NCBI GenBank assembly: GCA_949318235.1
Contig: OX439135.1
Location: 28,404,587 to 28,468,586, forward strand
Length of the DNA stretch: 64,000 nucleotides
Source of the DNA: Ecdyonurus torrentis
Lineage: Eukaryota; Arthropoda; Insecta; Ephemeroptera; Heptageniidae
Direction of reading: 5' to 3'
The first letter of the stretch is position 1, and each line of letters begins with the position of its first letter. Shown piece by piece: positions 1-9,205 of this stretch. A program made the translations under genes and the position numbers. Under the pieces are notes generated by a model. That model was given only the letters and a program-made list of their open reading frames with translations. It was not told the DNA's origin and made no database searches.

Positions 1-119
1 CAAAACATAGCTTTTTCAATTCTCTACAGAAAAGATGACTTGAAGTTTTTTGCTCCGACGCATACTTTTTGGGTTTTTAAAAATTTTAGTTTTCACTCAT
101 CATGTAGCCAAACCAAGTC
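1..119 (+). repeat. Partial class C monomer at the left edge
   Basis: The window opens at monomer position 128 (caaaacatag). The visible half carries the class C marks: cagaaaagatgacttgaag, then gggtttttaaaaatttt and a tail ending tgtagccaaaccaagtc. The array therefore continues to the left. Confidence 0.93.
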
Positions 120-897
120 ATGAAACATAGTTTCTATTTCACGAACCAAATGTTATTGAATGATAAAAATCATACTTTTTACACGATTAAAACTAGTTTT
201 AATGATTTCTCAGAAACTAAGAATGCTACAGACATCAAATTTAATTCAAAACACAGCTTTTTTAATTCTCTACAAAAAAGATGTCTTGAACTTTTTTGCC
301 CCGACGCATACATTTTGGGTTATTGACAATTTTAGTTTTCACTCATCATCTAGCCAAACCAAGTCATGAAACAAAGTTTCTATTTCAAGAACCAAATGTT
401 ATTGAATGATAAAAATCATACTTTTTACACGTCTAAAACTAGTTTTGATGATTTCTCAAAAACTAAGAATGCTACAGACTTACAATTTGTTTCAAAACAT
501 AGCTTTATCATCTCTCTACAAAAAATATGTCTTAAACTTTTTTGCTCCGACGCATACTTTTTGAGTTATTGACAATTTTAGTTTTCACTCATCTTCTAGC
601 CAAACGAAGTTATGAAATAAAGTATCTATTTCAAGAACCAAATGTTATTGAATGATAAAAATCATAATTTTTACACGATTAAAACTAGTTTTGATGATTT
701 CTCAAAAACTAAGAATGCTACAGACATTAAATTTGACTCAAAACATAGCTTTTTCAATTCTCTACAGAAAAGATGACTTGAAGTTTTTTGCTCCGACGCA
801 TACTTTTTGGGTTTTTAAAAATTTTAGTTTTCACTCATCATGTAGCCAAACCAAGTCATGAAACATAGTTTCTATTTCACGAACCAAATGTTATTGA

Positions 898-911
898 ATG
901 ATAAAAATCAT
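898..911. other. Short inverted repeat ATGAT-AAAA-ATCAT
   Basis: Monomer positions 41-54 form a 5-bp stem with a 4-base A loop. It is present in nearly every monomer, with exceptions such as D4 (aatgataaaa preserved, upstream base changed), A+ (5-base loop) and gaataataaaaatc near 36749. It lies 12 bp upstream of the dyad at 67-84. Confidence 0.75.
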
Positions 912-923
912 ACTTTTTACACG

Positions 924-941
924 ATTAAAACTAGTTTTAAT
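924..941. other. 18-bp perfect palindrome in class A
   Basis: attaaaactagttttaat reads the same on both strands. It lies at monomer positions 67-84 in A and A2. Most other classes have ttttgat on the right arm, one mismatch from a perfect dyad. Possible roles are a dimeric protein site or a cruciform; none is shown by sequence alone. Confidence 0.9.
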
Positions 942-1103
942 GATTTCTCAGAAACTAAGAATGCTACAGACATCAAATTTGACTCAAAACACAGCTTTTT
1001 TAATTCTCTACAAAAAAGATGTCTTGAACTTTTTTGCCCCGACGCATACATTTTGGGTTATTGACAATTTTAGTTTTCACTCATCATCTAGCCAAACCAA
1101 GTC

Positions 1104-1349
1104 ATGAAACAAAGTTTCTATTTCAAGAACCAAATGTTATTGAATGATAAAAATCATACTTTTTACACGATTAAAACTAGTTTTGATGATTTCTCAAAAA
1201 CTAAGAATGCTACAGACTTACAATTTGTTTCAAAACATAGCTTTATCATCTCTCTACAAAAAATATGTCTTAAACTTTTTTGCTCCGACGCATACTTTTT
1301 GAGTTATTGACAATTTTAGTTTTCACTCATCTTCTAGCCAAACGAAGTT
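1104..1349 (+). repeat. Class B monomer (reference copy)
   Basis: Marks: cttacaatttgtttc, ctttatcatctctctac, aaaaaatatgtcttaaac, tttttgagtta and the tail cttctagccaaacgaagtt. B is followed by a C-headed monomer throughout. The B second half is also carried by several D monomers, so it has spread independently of the first half. Confidence 0.93.
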
Positions 1350-1595
1350 ATGAATTAAAGTATCTATTTCAAGAACCAAATGTTATTGAATGATAAAAAT
1401 CATAAATTTTACACAATTAAAACTAGTTTTGATGATTTCTCAAAAACTAAAAATGCTACAGACATTAAATTTAACTCAAAACATAGCTTTTTCAATTCTC
1501 TACAAAAAAGATGTCTTGAACTTTTTTGCCCCGACGCATACTTTTTGGGTTATTGACAATTTTAGTTTTTACTCATCATCTAGCCAAACAAAGTT

Positions 1596-1840
1596 ATGAA
1601 ATAAAGTTCAATTTCAAGAACCAACTGTTATTAAATGATAAAAATCATACTTTTTACACGATTAAAACTAGTTTAAATAATTTCTCAGAAACTAAGAATG
1701 CTACAGACATTAAATTTGACTCAAAACATAGCTTTATCATCTCTCTACAAAAAATATGTCTCAAACTTTTTTGCTCCGACGCATACTTTTTGAGTTATTG
1801 ACAATTTTAGTTTTCACTCATCTTCTAGCCAAACGAAGTT
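1596..1840 (+). repeat. Chimeric monomer D4 / F / B-type end
   Basis: It opens with a D4 head (gttattaaatg), continues with the F-specific actagtttaaataatttctcag and cattaaatttgac, and switches to ctttatcatctctctac, gtctcaaac and tttttgagtta. At least two exchanges are needed; the second falls at or beside caaaacatagcttt. Confidence 0.82.
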
Positions 1841-2086
1841 ATAAAATAAAGTATCTATTTCAAGAACCAAATGTTATTGAATGATAAAAATCATAAATTT
1901 TACACGATTAAAACTAGTTTTGATGATTTCTCAAAAACTAAGAATGCTACAGACATTAAATTTGACTTAAAACATAGCTTTTTCAATTCTTTACAGAAAA
2001 GATGTCTTGAAGTTTTTTGCTCCGACGCATACTTTTTGGGTTTTTAAAAATTTTAGTTTTCACTCATCATGTAGCCAAACCAAGTC

Positions 2087-2331
2087 ATGAAACAAAGTTT
2101 CTATTTCAAGAACCAAATGTTATTGAATGATAAAAATCATAATTTTTACACGATTAAAACTAGTTTTGATGATTTCTCAAAAACTAAGAATGCTACAGAC
2201 ATTAAATTTGACTCAAAACATAGCTTTTTCATCTCTCTACAAAAAAGATGTCTGAACTTTTTTGCCCCGACGCATACATTTTGGGTTATTGACAATTTTA
2301 GTTTTCACTCATCATCTAGCCAAACCAAGTC
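2087..2331 (+). repeat. Class E monomer (reference copy, 245 bp)
   Basis: It has aatcataatttttacac, cattaaatttgactc, cttttTCATCTCTCTAC (a mix of the A/C-type and B-type spacers) and gatgtctgaac, one T short of gatgtcttgaac. Starts: 2087, 3069, 8470, 14370, 16088, 20507, 23206, 26889, 29097, 30079, 31061, 32043, 35726, 38181, 39653, 40634, 41616 and the fused 16824. Confidence 0.9.
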
Positions 2332-2577
2332 ATGAAACAAAGTTTCTATTTCAAGAACCAAATGTTATTGAATGATAAAAATCATACTTTTTACACGATT
2401 AAAACTAGTTTAAATAATTTCTCAGAAACTAAGAATGCTACAGACATTAAATTTGACTCAAAACATAGCTTTTTCAATTCTCTACAAAAAAGATGTCTTG
2501 AACTTTTTTGCCCCGACGCATACTTTTTGGGTTATTGACAATTTTAGTTTTTACTCATCATCTAGCCAAACGAAGTT
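2332..2577 (+). repeat. Class F monomer (reference copy)
   Basis: It has actagtttaaataatttctcag, cattaaatttgactc, ctacaaaaaagatgtcttg and gccccgac, with the tail tttttactcatcatctagcc. Starts: 2332, 14615, 16333, 17069, 20752, 23451, 27134, 35971, 38426, 39898, 40879 and the second part of 28360. Confidence 0.9.
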
Positions 2578-2822
2578 ATGAAATAAAGTTCAATTTCAAG
2601 AACCAACTGTTATTGAATGATAAAAATCATACTTTTTACACGATTAGTACTATTTTTGATGATTTCTCAAAAACTAAGAATGCTACAGACTTACAATTTG
2701 TTTCAAAACATAGCTTTATCATCTCTCTACAAAAAATATGTCTTAAACTTTTTTGCTCCGACGCATACTTTTTGAGTTATTGACAATTTTAGTTTTCACT
2801 CATCTTCTAGCCAAACGAAGTT
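2578..2822 (+). repeat. Class D2 monomer (reference copy, 245 bp)
   Basis: D head plus gattagtactatttttg (D2a, no ACTAGT) or gattagtactagttttg (D2b), then a B-type second half. D2a follows F and D2b follows F' where the tetramer is intact. An AGTACT palindrome replaces the usual aaaact. Confidence 0.9.
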
Positions 2823-3068
2823 ATGAAATAAAGTATCTATTTCAAGAAGCAAATGTTATTGAATGATAAAAATCATAATTTTTACACGATTAAAACTAGT
2901 TTTGATGATTTCTCAGAAACTAAGAATGCTACAGACATTACATTTGACTCAAAACATAGCTTTTTCAATTCTTTACAGAAAAGATGTCTTGAAGTTTTTT
3001 GCTCCGACGCATACTTTTTGGGTTTTTAAAAATTTTAGTTTTCACTCATCATGTAGCCAAACCAAGTC
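2823..3068 (+). repeat. Class C4 monomer (reference copy)
   Basis: It has agaagcaaatg, cattacatttgactc (or ttacatttaactc in the 28.6-32.5 kb block), ttctttacag and gatgtcttgaag. It is the second member of the D2-C4-E-F tetramer. Confidence 0.9.
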
Positions 3069-3313
3069 ATGAAACAAAGTTTCTATTTCAAGAACCAAAT
3101 GTTATTGAATGATAAAAATCATAATTTTTACACGATTAAAACTAGTTTTGATGATTTCTCAAAAACTAAGAATGCTACAGACATTAAATTTGACTCAAAA
3201 CATAGCTTTTTCATCTCTCTACAAAAAAGATGTCTAAACTTTTTTGCCCCGACGCATACATTTTGGGTTATTGACAATTTTAGTTTTCACTCATCATCTA
3301 GCCAAACCAAGTC

Positions 3314-3559
3314 ATGAAACAAAGTTTCTATTTCAAGAACCAAATGTTATTGAATGATAAAAATCATACTTTTTACACGATTTAAACTAGTTTAAATAAT
3401 TTCTCAGAAACTAAGAATGCTACAGACATTAAATTTGACTCAAAACATAGCTTTTTCAATTCTCTACAAAAAAGATGTCTTGAACTTTTTTGCCCCGACG
3501 CATACTTTTTGGGTTATTGACAATTTTAGTTTTTACTCATCATCTAGCCAAACGAAGTT
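3314..3559 (+). repeat. Class F' monomer (reference copy)
   Basis: Differs from F by gatttaaactag for gattaaaactag, which makes an 18-bp perfect palindrome. Starts: 3314, 8715, 29342, 30324, 31306, 32288 and 41861. The last five also have aaataaattctcag. Confidence 0.92.
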
Positions 3560-3804
3560 ATGAAATAAAGTTCAATTTCAAGAACCAACTGTTATTGAAT
3601 GATAAAAATCATACTTTTTACACGATTAGTACTAGTTTTGATGATTTCTCAAAAACTAAGAATGCTACAGACTTACAATTTGTTTCAAAACATAGCTTTA
3701 TCATCTCTCTACAAAAAATATGTCTTAAACTTTTTTGCTCCGACGCATACTTTTTGAGTTATTGACAATTTTAGTTTTCACTCATCTTCTAGCCAAACGA
3801 AGTT

Positions 3805-4050
3805 ATGAAATAAAGTATCTATTTCAAGAAGCAAATGTTATTGAATGATAAAAATCATAATTTTTACACGATTAAAACTAGTTTTGATGATTTCTCAAAA
3901 ACTAAGAATGCTACAGACATTAAATTTGACTCAAAACATAGCTTTTTCAATTCTCTACAGAAAAGATGACTTGAAGTTTTTTGCTCCGACGCATACTTTT
4001 TGGGTTTTTAAAAATTTTAGTTTTCACTCATCATGTAGCCAAACCAAGTC
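3805..4050 (+). repeat. Class C monomer (reference copy)
   Basis: Head atgaaataaagtatc, then agaagcaaatg (or agaaccaaatg), cattaaatttgactc, ctacagaaaagatgacttg, ggtttttaaaaatttt and the tail tgtagccaaaccaagtc. A TAA three codons after the atg and a TGA at gatgactt break the frame that is open in A and B. Confidence 0.9.
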
Positions 4051-5280
4051 ATGAAACATAGTTTCTATTTCACGAACCAAATGTTATTGAATGATAAAAA
4101 TCATACTTTTTACACGATTAAAACTAGTTTTAATGATTTCTCAGAAACTAAAAATGCTACAGACATCAAATTTGACTCAAAACACAGCTTTTTTAATTCT
4201 CTACAAAAAAGATGTCTTGAACTTTTTTGCCCCGACGCATACAATTTGGGTTATTGACAATTTTAGTTTTCACTCATCATCTAGCCAAACCAAGCCATGA
4301 AACAAAGTTTCTATTTCAAGAACCAAATGTTATTGAATGATAAAAATCATACTTTTTACACGATTAAAACTAGTTTTGATGATTTCTCAAAAACTAAGAA
4401 TGCTACAGACTTACAATTTGTTTCAAAACATAGCTTTATCATCTCTCTACAAAAAATATGTCTTAAACTTTTTTGCTCCGACGCATACTTTTTGAGTTAT
4501 TGACAATTTTAGTTTTCACTCATCTTCTAGCCAAACGAAGTTATGAAATAAAGTATCTATTTCAAGAACCAAATTTTATTGAATGATAAAAATCATAATT
4601 TTTACACGATTAAAACTAGTTTTGATGATTTCTCAAAAACTAAGAATGCTACAGACATTAAATTTGACTCAAAACATAGCTTTTTCAATTCTCTACAGAA
4701 AAGATGACTTGAAGTTTTTTGCTCCGACGCATACTTTTTGGGTTTTTAAAAATTTTAGTTTTCACTCATCATGTAGCCAAACCAAGTCATGAAACATAGT
4801 TTCTATTTCACGAACCAAATGTTATTGAATGATAAAAATCATACTTTTTACACGATTAAAACTAGTTTTAATGATTTCTCAGAAACTAAGAATGCTACAG
4901 ACATCAAATTTGACTCAAAACACAGCTTTTTTAATTCTCTACAAAAAAGATGTCTTGAACTTTTTTGCCCCGACGCATACATTTTGGGTTATTGACAATT
5001 TTAGTTTTCACTCATCATCTAGCCAAACCAAGCCATGAAACAAAGTTTCTATTTCAAGAACCAAATGTTATTGAATGATAAAAATCATACTTTTTACACG
5101 ATTAAAACTAGTTTTGATGATTTCTCAAAAACTAAGAATGCTACAGACTTACAATTTGTTTCAAAACATAGCTTTATCATCTCTCTACAAAAAATATGTC
5201 TTAAACTTTTTTGCTCCGACGCATACTTTTTGAGTTATTGACAATTTTAGTTTTCACTCATCTTCTAGCCAAACGAAGTT
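3805..5280 (+). repeat. HOR block: C-A-B-C-A-B (two trimers, 1476 bp)
   Basis: Monomers start at 3805 C, 4051 A, 4297 B, 4543 C, 4789 A and 5035 B. The first A carries two linked tags, aaactaaaaatgc and catacaatttggg, also found at 9452 and 11666. The A tails end in aaccaagcc rather than the aaccaagtc seen at the window start. Confidence 0.92.
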
Positions 5281-5526
5281 ATGAAATAAAGTATCTATTT
5301 CAAGAACCAAATGTTATTGAATGATAAAAATCATAATTTTTACACGATTAAAACTAGTTTTGATGATTTCTCAAAAACTAAGAATGCTACAGACATTAAA
5401 TTTGACTCAAAACATAGCTTTTTCAATTCTCTACAGAAAAGATGTCTTGAACTTTTTTGCCCCGACGCATATTTTTTGGGTTATTGACAATTTTAGTTTT
5501 CACTCATCATCTAGCCAAACGAAGTT

Positions 5527-5771
5527 ATGAAATAAAGTTCAATTTCAAGAACCAACTGTTATTGAATGATAAAAATCATACTTTTTACACGATTAAAACT
5601 AGTTTTGATGATTTCTCAAAAACTAAGAATGCTACAGACTTACAATTTGTTTCAAAACATAGCTTTATCATCTCTCTACAAAAAATATGTCTTAAACTTT
5701 TTTGCTCCGACGCATACTTTTTGGGTTTTTAAAAATTTTAATTTTCACTCATCATGTAGCCAAACCAAGTC
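5527..5771 (+). repeat. Class D3 monomer (reference copy, 245 bp)
   Basis: D head with gattaaaactag (gattaaaattag at 13143 and 14861), a B-type middle, then ggtttttaaaaattttaattttc and the tail tgtagccaaaccaagtc. Starts: 5527, 13143, 14861, 19280 and 25662. It is always followed by A2. Confidence 0.9.
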
Positions 5772-6017
5772 ATGAAACAAAGTTTCTATTTCACGAACCA
5801 AATGTTATTGAATGATAAAAATCATACTTTTTACACGATTAAAACTAGTTTTAATGATTTCTCAGAAACTAAGAATGCTACAGACATCAAATTTAACTCA
5901 AAACACAGCTTTTTTAATTCTCTACAAAAAAGATGTCTTGAACTTTTTTGCCCCGACGCATACTTTTTGGGTTATTGACAATTTTAGTTTTCACTCATCA
6001 TCTAGCCAAACGAAGTT
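5772..6017 (+). repeat. Class A2 monomer (reference copy)
   Basis: Like A but with atgaaacaaag, catcaaatttaactc and a D-compatible end (catactttttggg, gccaaacgaagtt). Starts: 5772, 13388, 15106, 19525, 22224 and 25907. It sits between a monomer with a D3-type tail and D4. Confidence 0.9.
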
Positions 6018-6262
6018 ATGAAATAAAGTTCAATTTCAAGAACCAACTGTTATTAAATGATAAAAATCATACTTTTTACACGATTAGTACTAGTTTTGAT
6101 GATTTCTCAAAAACTAAGAATGCTACAGACTTACAATTTGTTTCAAAACATAGCTTTATCATCTCTCTACAAAAAATATGTCTCAAACTTTTTTGCTCCG
6201 ACGCATACTTTTTGGGTTATTGACAATTTTAGTTTTCACTCATCATCTAGCCAAACGAAGTT
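6018..6262 (+). repeat. Class D4 monomer (reference copy, 245 bp)
   Basis: D head with gttattaaatgataaaa, which mutates the otherwise constant attgaatgata, then gattagtactag and a B-type second half with gtctcaaac and ttgggttatt. Starts: 6018, 7489, 13634, 15352, 19771, 22470, 26153, 34990, 37200 and 38672. Confidence 0.9.
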
Positions 6263-6753
6263 ATGAAATAAAGTTCAATTTCAAGAACCAACTGTTATTG
6301 AATGATAAAAATCATACTTTTTACACGATTAGTACTATTTTTGATGATTTCTCAAAAACTAAGAATGCTACAGACTTACAATTTGTTTCAAAACATAGCT
6401 TTATCATCTCTCTACAAAAAATATGTCTTAAACTTTTTTGCTCCGACGCATACTTTTTGAGTTATTGACAATTTTAGTTTTCACTCATCTTCTAGCCAAA
6501 CGAAGTTATGAAATAAAGTATCTATTTCAAGAAGCAAATGTTATTGAATGATAAAAATCATAATTTTTACACGATTAAAACTAGTTTTGATGATTTCTCA
6601 AAAACTAAGAATGCTACAGACATTACATTTGACTCAAAACATAGCTTTTTCAATTCTTTACAGAAAAGATGTCTTGAAGTTTTTTGCTCCGACGCATACT
6701 TTTTGGGTTTTTAAAAATTTTAGTTTTCACTCATCATGTAGCCAAACCAAGTC

Positions 6754-6999
6754 ATGAAACAAAGTTTCTATTTCAAGAACCAAATGTTATTGAATGATAA
6801 AAATCATAATTTTTACACGATTAAAACTAGTTTTGATGATTTCTCAAAAACTAAGAATGCTACAGACATTAAATTTGACTCAAAACATAGCTTTATCATC
6901 TCTCTACAAAAAATATGTCTCAAACTTTTTTGCTCCGACGCATACTTTTTGGGTTATTGACAATTTTAGTTTTCACTCATCATCTAGCCAAACGAAGTT
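6754..6999 (+). repeat. Class E2 monomer (reference copy)
   Basis: E first half, then ctttatcatctctctac and gtctcaaac as in D4, with the tail gccaaacgaagtt. Starts: 6754, 17806, 21489, 24188, 27871, 34255 and, with a B-type end, 36708. The class itself looks recombinant, switching near caaaacatagcttt. Confidence 0.88.
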
Positions 7000-7242
7000 A
7001 TGAAATAAAGTTCAATTTCAAGAACCAACTGTTATTGAATGATAAAAATCATACTTTTTACACGATTAAAACTAGTTTTGATGATTTCTCAAAAACTAAG
7101 AATGCTACAGACTTACAATTTGTTTCAAAACATAGCTTTATCATCTCTACAAAAAATATGTCTTAAACTTTTTTGCTCCGACGCATACTTTTTGAGTTAT
7201 TGACAATTTTAGTTTTCACTCATCTTCTAGCCAAACGAAGTT
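7000..7242 (+). repeat. D monomer with a 2-bp deletion (243 bp)
   Basis: Reads ctttatcatctctacaaaa where other B-type segments read ctttatcatctctctacaaaa, a loss of one CT unit. Starts: 7000, 18052, 21735, 24434, 28117 and 34501. It always follows E2 and precedes a C2 head, so one slippage event was spread by HOR copying. Confidence 0.93.
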
Positions 7243-7488
7243 ATGAATTAAAGTATCTATTTCAAGAACCAAATGTTATTGAATGATAAAAATCATAAAT
7301 TTTACACAATTAAAACTAGTTTTGATGATTTCTCAAAAACTAAAAATGCTACAGACATTAAATTTGACTCAAAACATAGCTTTTTCAATTCTCTACAAAA
7401 AAGATGTCTTGAACTTTTTTGCCCCGACGCATACTTTTTGGGTTATTGACAATTTTAGTTTTTACTCATCATCTAGCCAAACAAAGTT
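7243..7488 (+). repeat. Class C2 monomer (reference copy)
   Basis: Head atgaattaaag, ataaattttacacaatt, aaactaaaaatgc and the tail tttttactcatc with gccaaacaaagtt. Heads of this type start at 1350, 7243, 18295, 21978, 24677, 28360, 34744 and 36954; those at 18295, 21978, 24677 and 28360 have foreign second parts. Confidence 0.88.
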
Positions 7489-7978
7489 ATGAAATAAAGT
7501 TCAATTTCAAGAACCAACTGTTATTAAATGATAAAAATCATACTTTTTACACGATTAGTACTAGTTTTGATGATTTCTCAAAAACTAAGAATGCTACAGA
7601 CTTACAATTTGTTTCAAAACATAGCTTTATCATCTCTCTACAAAAAATATGTCTCAAACTTTTTTGCTCCGACGCATACTTTTTGGGTTATTGACAATTT
7701 TAGTTTTCACTCATCATCTAGCCAAACGAAGTTATGAAATAAAGTTCAATTTCAAGAACCAACTGTTATTGAATGATAAAAATCATACTTTTTACACGAT
7801 TAAAACTAGTTTTGATGATTTCTCAAAAACTAAGAATGCTACAGACTTACTATTTTACTCAAAACATAGCTTTTTCAATTCTCTACAAAAAAGATGTCTT
7901 GAACTTTTTTGCCCCGACGCATACTTTTTGGGTTATTGACAATTTTAGTTTTTACTCATCATCTAGCCAAACGAAGTT

Positions 7979-9205
7979 ATGAAATAAAGTTCAATTTCAA
8001 GAACCAACTGTTATTGAATGATAAAAATCATACTTTTTACACGATTAGTACTATTTTTGATGATTTCTCAAAAACTAAGAATGCTACAGACTTACAATTT
8101 GTTTCAAAACATAGCCTTATCATCTCTCTACAAAAAATATGTCTTAAACTTTTTTGCTCCGACGCATACTTTTTGAGTTATTGACAATTTTAGTTTTCAC
8201 TCATCTTCTAGCCAAACGAAGTTATGAAATAAAGTATCTATTTCAAGAAGCAAATGTTATTGAATGATAAAAATCATAATTTTTACACGATTAAAACTAG
8301 TTTTGATGATTTCTCAGAATATAAGAATGCTACAGACATTACATTTGACTCAAAACATAGCTTTTTCAATTCTTTACAGAAAAGATGTCTTGAAGTTTTT
8401 TGCTCCGACGCATACTTTTTGGGTTTTTAAAAATTTTAGTTTTCACTCATCATGTAGCCAAACCAAGTCATGAAACAAAGTTTCTATTTCAAGAACCAAA
8501 TGTTATTGAATGATAAAAATCATAATTTTTACATGATTAAAACTAGTTTTGATGATTTCTCAAAAACTAAGAATGCTACAGACATTAAATTTGACTCAAA
8601 ACATAGCTTTTTCATCTCTCTACAAAAAAGATGTCTAAACTTTTTTGCCCCGACGCATACATTTTGGGTTATTGACAATTTTAGTTTTCACTCATCATCT
8701 AGCCAAACCAAGTCATGAAACAAAGTTTCTATTTCAAGAACCAAATGTTATTGAATGATAAAAATCATACTTTTTACACGATTTAAACTAGTTTAAATAA
8801 TTTCTCAGAAACTAAGAATGCTACAGACATTAAATTTGACTCAAAACATAGCTTTTTCAATTCTCTACAAAAAAGATGTCTTGAACTTTTTTGCCCCGAC
8901 GCATACTTTTTGGGTTATTGACAATTTTAGTTTTTACTCATCATCTAGCCAAACGAAGTTATGAAATAAAGTTCAATTTCAAGAACCAACTGTTATTGAA
9001 TGATAAAAATCATACTTTTTACACGATTAGTACTAGTTTTGATGATTTCTCAAAAACTAAGAATGCTACAGACTTACAATTTGTTTCAAAACATAGCTTT
9101 ATCATCTCTCTACAAAAAATATGTCTTAAACTTTTTTGCTCCGACGCATACTTTTTGAGTTATTGACAATTTTAGTTTTCACTCATCTTCTAGCCAAACG
9201 AAGTT
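7979..9205 (+). repeat. HOR block: D2-C4-E-F'-D2, copy of 2578-3804
   Basis: Monomers start at 7979, 8224, 8470, 8715 and 8961, each 5401 bp after its counterpart at 2578-3804. Shared private bases (ctcagaa in C4, gatgtctaaac in E) support common descent. This copy alone has cagaatataag in C4 and acatgatt in E. Confidence 0.9.

Larger units (their letters stand above)
858..1103 (+). repeat. Class A monomer (reference copy)
   Basis: Marks: atgaaacatag, ttcacgaacc, actagttttaatg, ctcagaaac, catcaaatttgac, caaaacacag, a ttttttaattc run, gccccgac and catacattttggg. It differs from class B at 22 of 246 positions by my count. Starts: 120, 858, 4051, 4789, 9452, 10190, 10928, 11666, 12404, 18541, 24923, 33025, 42598, 45549, 56364, 60788. 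Confidence 0.93.
1..1349 (+). repeat. HOR block: A-B-C trimer (738 bp)
   Basis: Monomers start at 120 A, 366 B, 612 C, 858 A and 1104 B, after a partial C. Equivalent classes recur every 738 bp (3 x 246). The first B has a private change (cacgtctaaaac instead of cacgattaaaac), and the first A has ttcaaaac preceded by 'aa' where the second has 'ga'. Confidence 0.92.
1350..2577 (+). repeat. Transitional block C2, D4/F/E2 chimera, C3, E, F
   Basis: Monomers start at 1350 (C2, atgaattaaag), 1596 (three-way chimera), 1841 (C3, with the leading atg changed to ata), 2087 (E, 245 bp) and 2332 (F). It joins the trimer block to the tetramer block and shares pieces with later blocks at 34744 and 36954. 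Confidence 0.88.
2578..3804 (+). repeat. HOR block: D2-C4-E-F' tetramer (982 bp) plus a D2
   Basis: Monomers start at 2578 D2a, 2823 C4, 3069 E, 3314 F' and 3560 D2b. The two D2 starts are 982 bp apart (245+246+245+246). Private marks tie this block to 7979-9205: ctcagaa in the C4 and gatgtctaaact in the E, where most E copies read gatgtctgaact. Confidence 0.9.
5281..7978 (+). repeat. Mixed block C5 to D1 (11 monomers)
   Basis: Monomers start at 5281 C5, 5527 D3, 5772 A2, 6018 D4, 6263 D2a, 6508 C4, 6754 E2, 7000 D3 with an extra 2-bp deletion, 7243 C2, 7489 D4 and 7734 D1-like. This is largely the class order of the later 15-monomer HOR, but without its A+ insertion tag, so it may be an earlier or rearranged relative. 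Confidence 0.88.

Noticed and set aside
1053..1100. TTGACA in each monomer as a bacterial -35 box
   Set aside because: Seventeen bases downstream the sequence is tcatct or tcatgt, a poor match to TATAAT. The motif repeats in every monomer of what appears to be eukaryotic satellite.
120..1107. ATGA overlaps as translational coupling in an operon
   Set aside because: The overlap comes from the fixed sequence tcatgaaa recurring every 246 bp, not from gene order. There is no Shine-Dalgarno-like sequence and no non-repeat gene.
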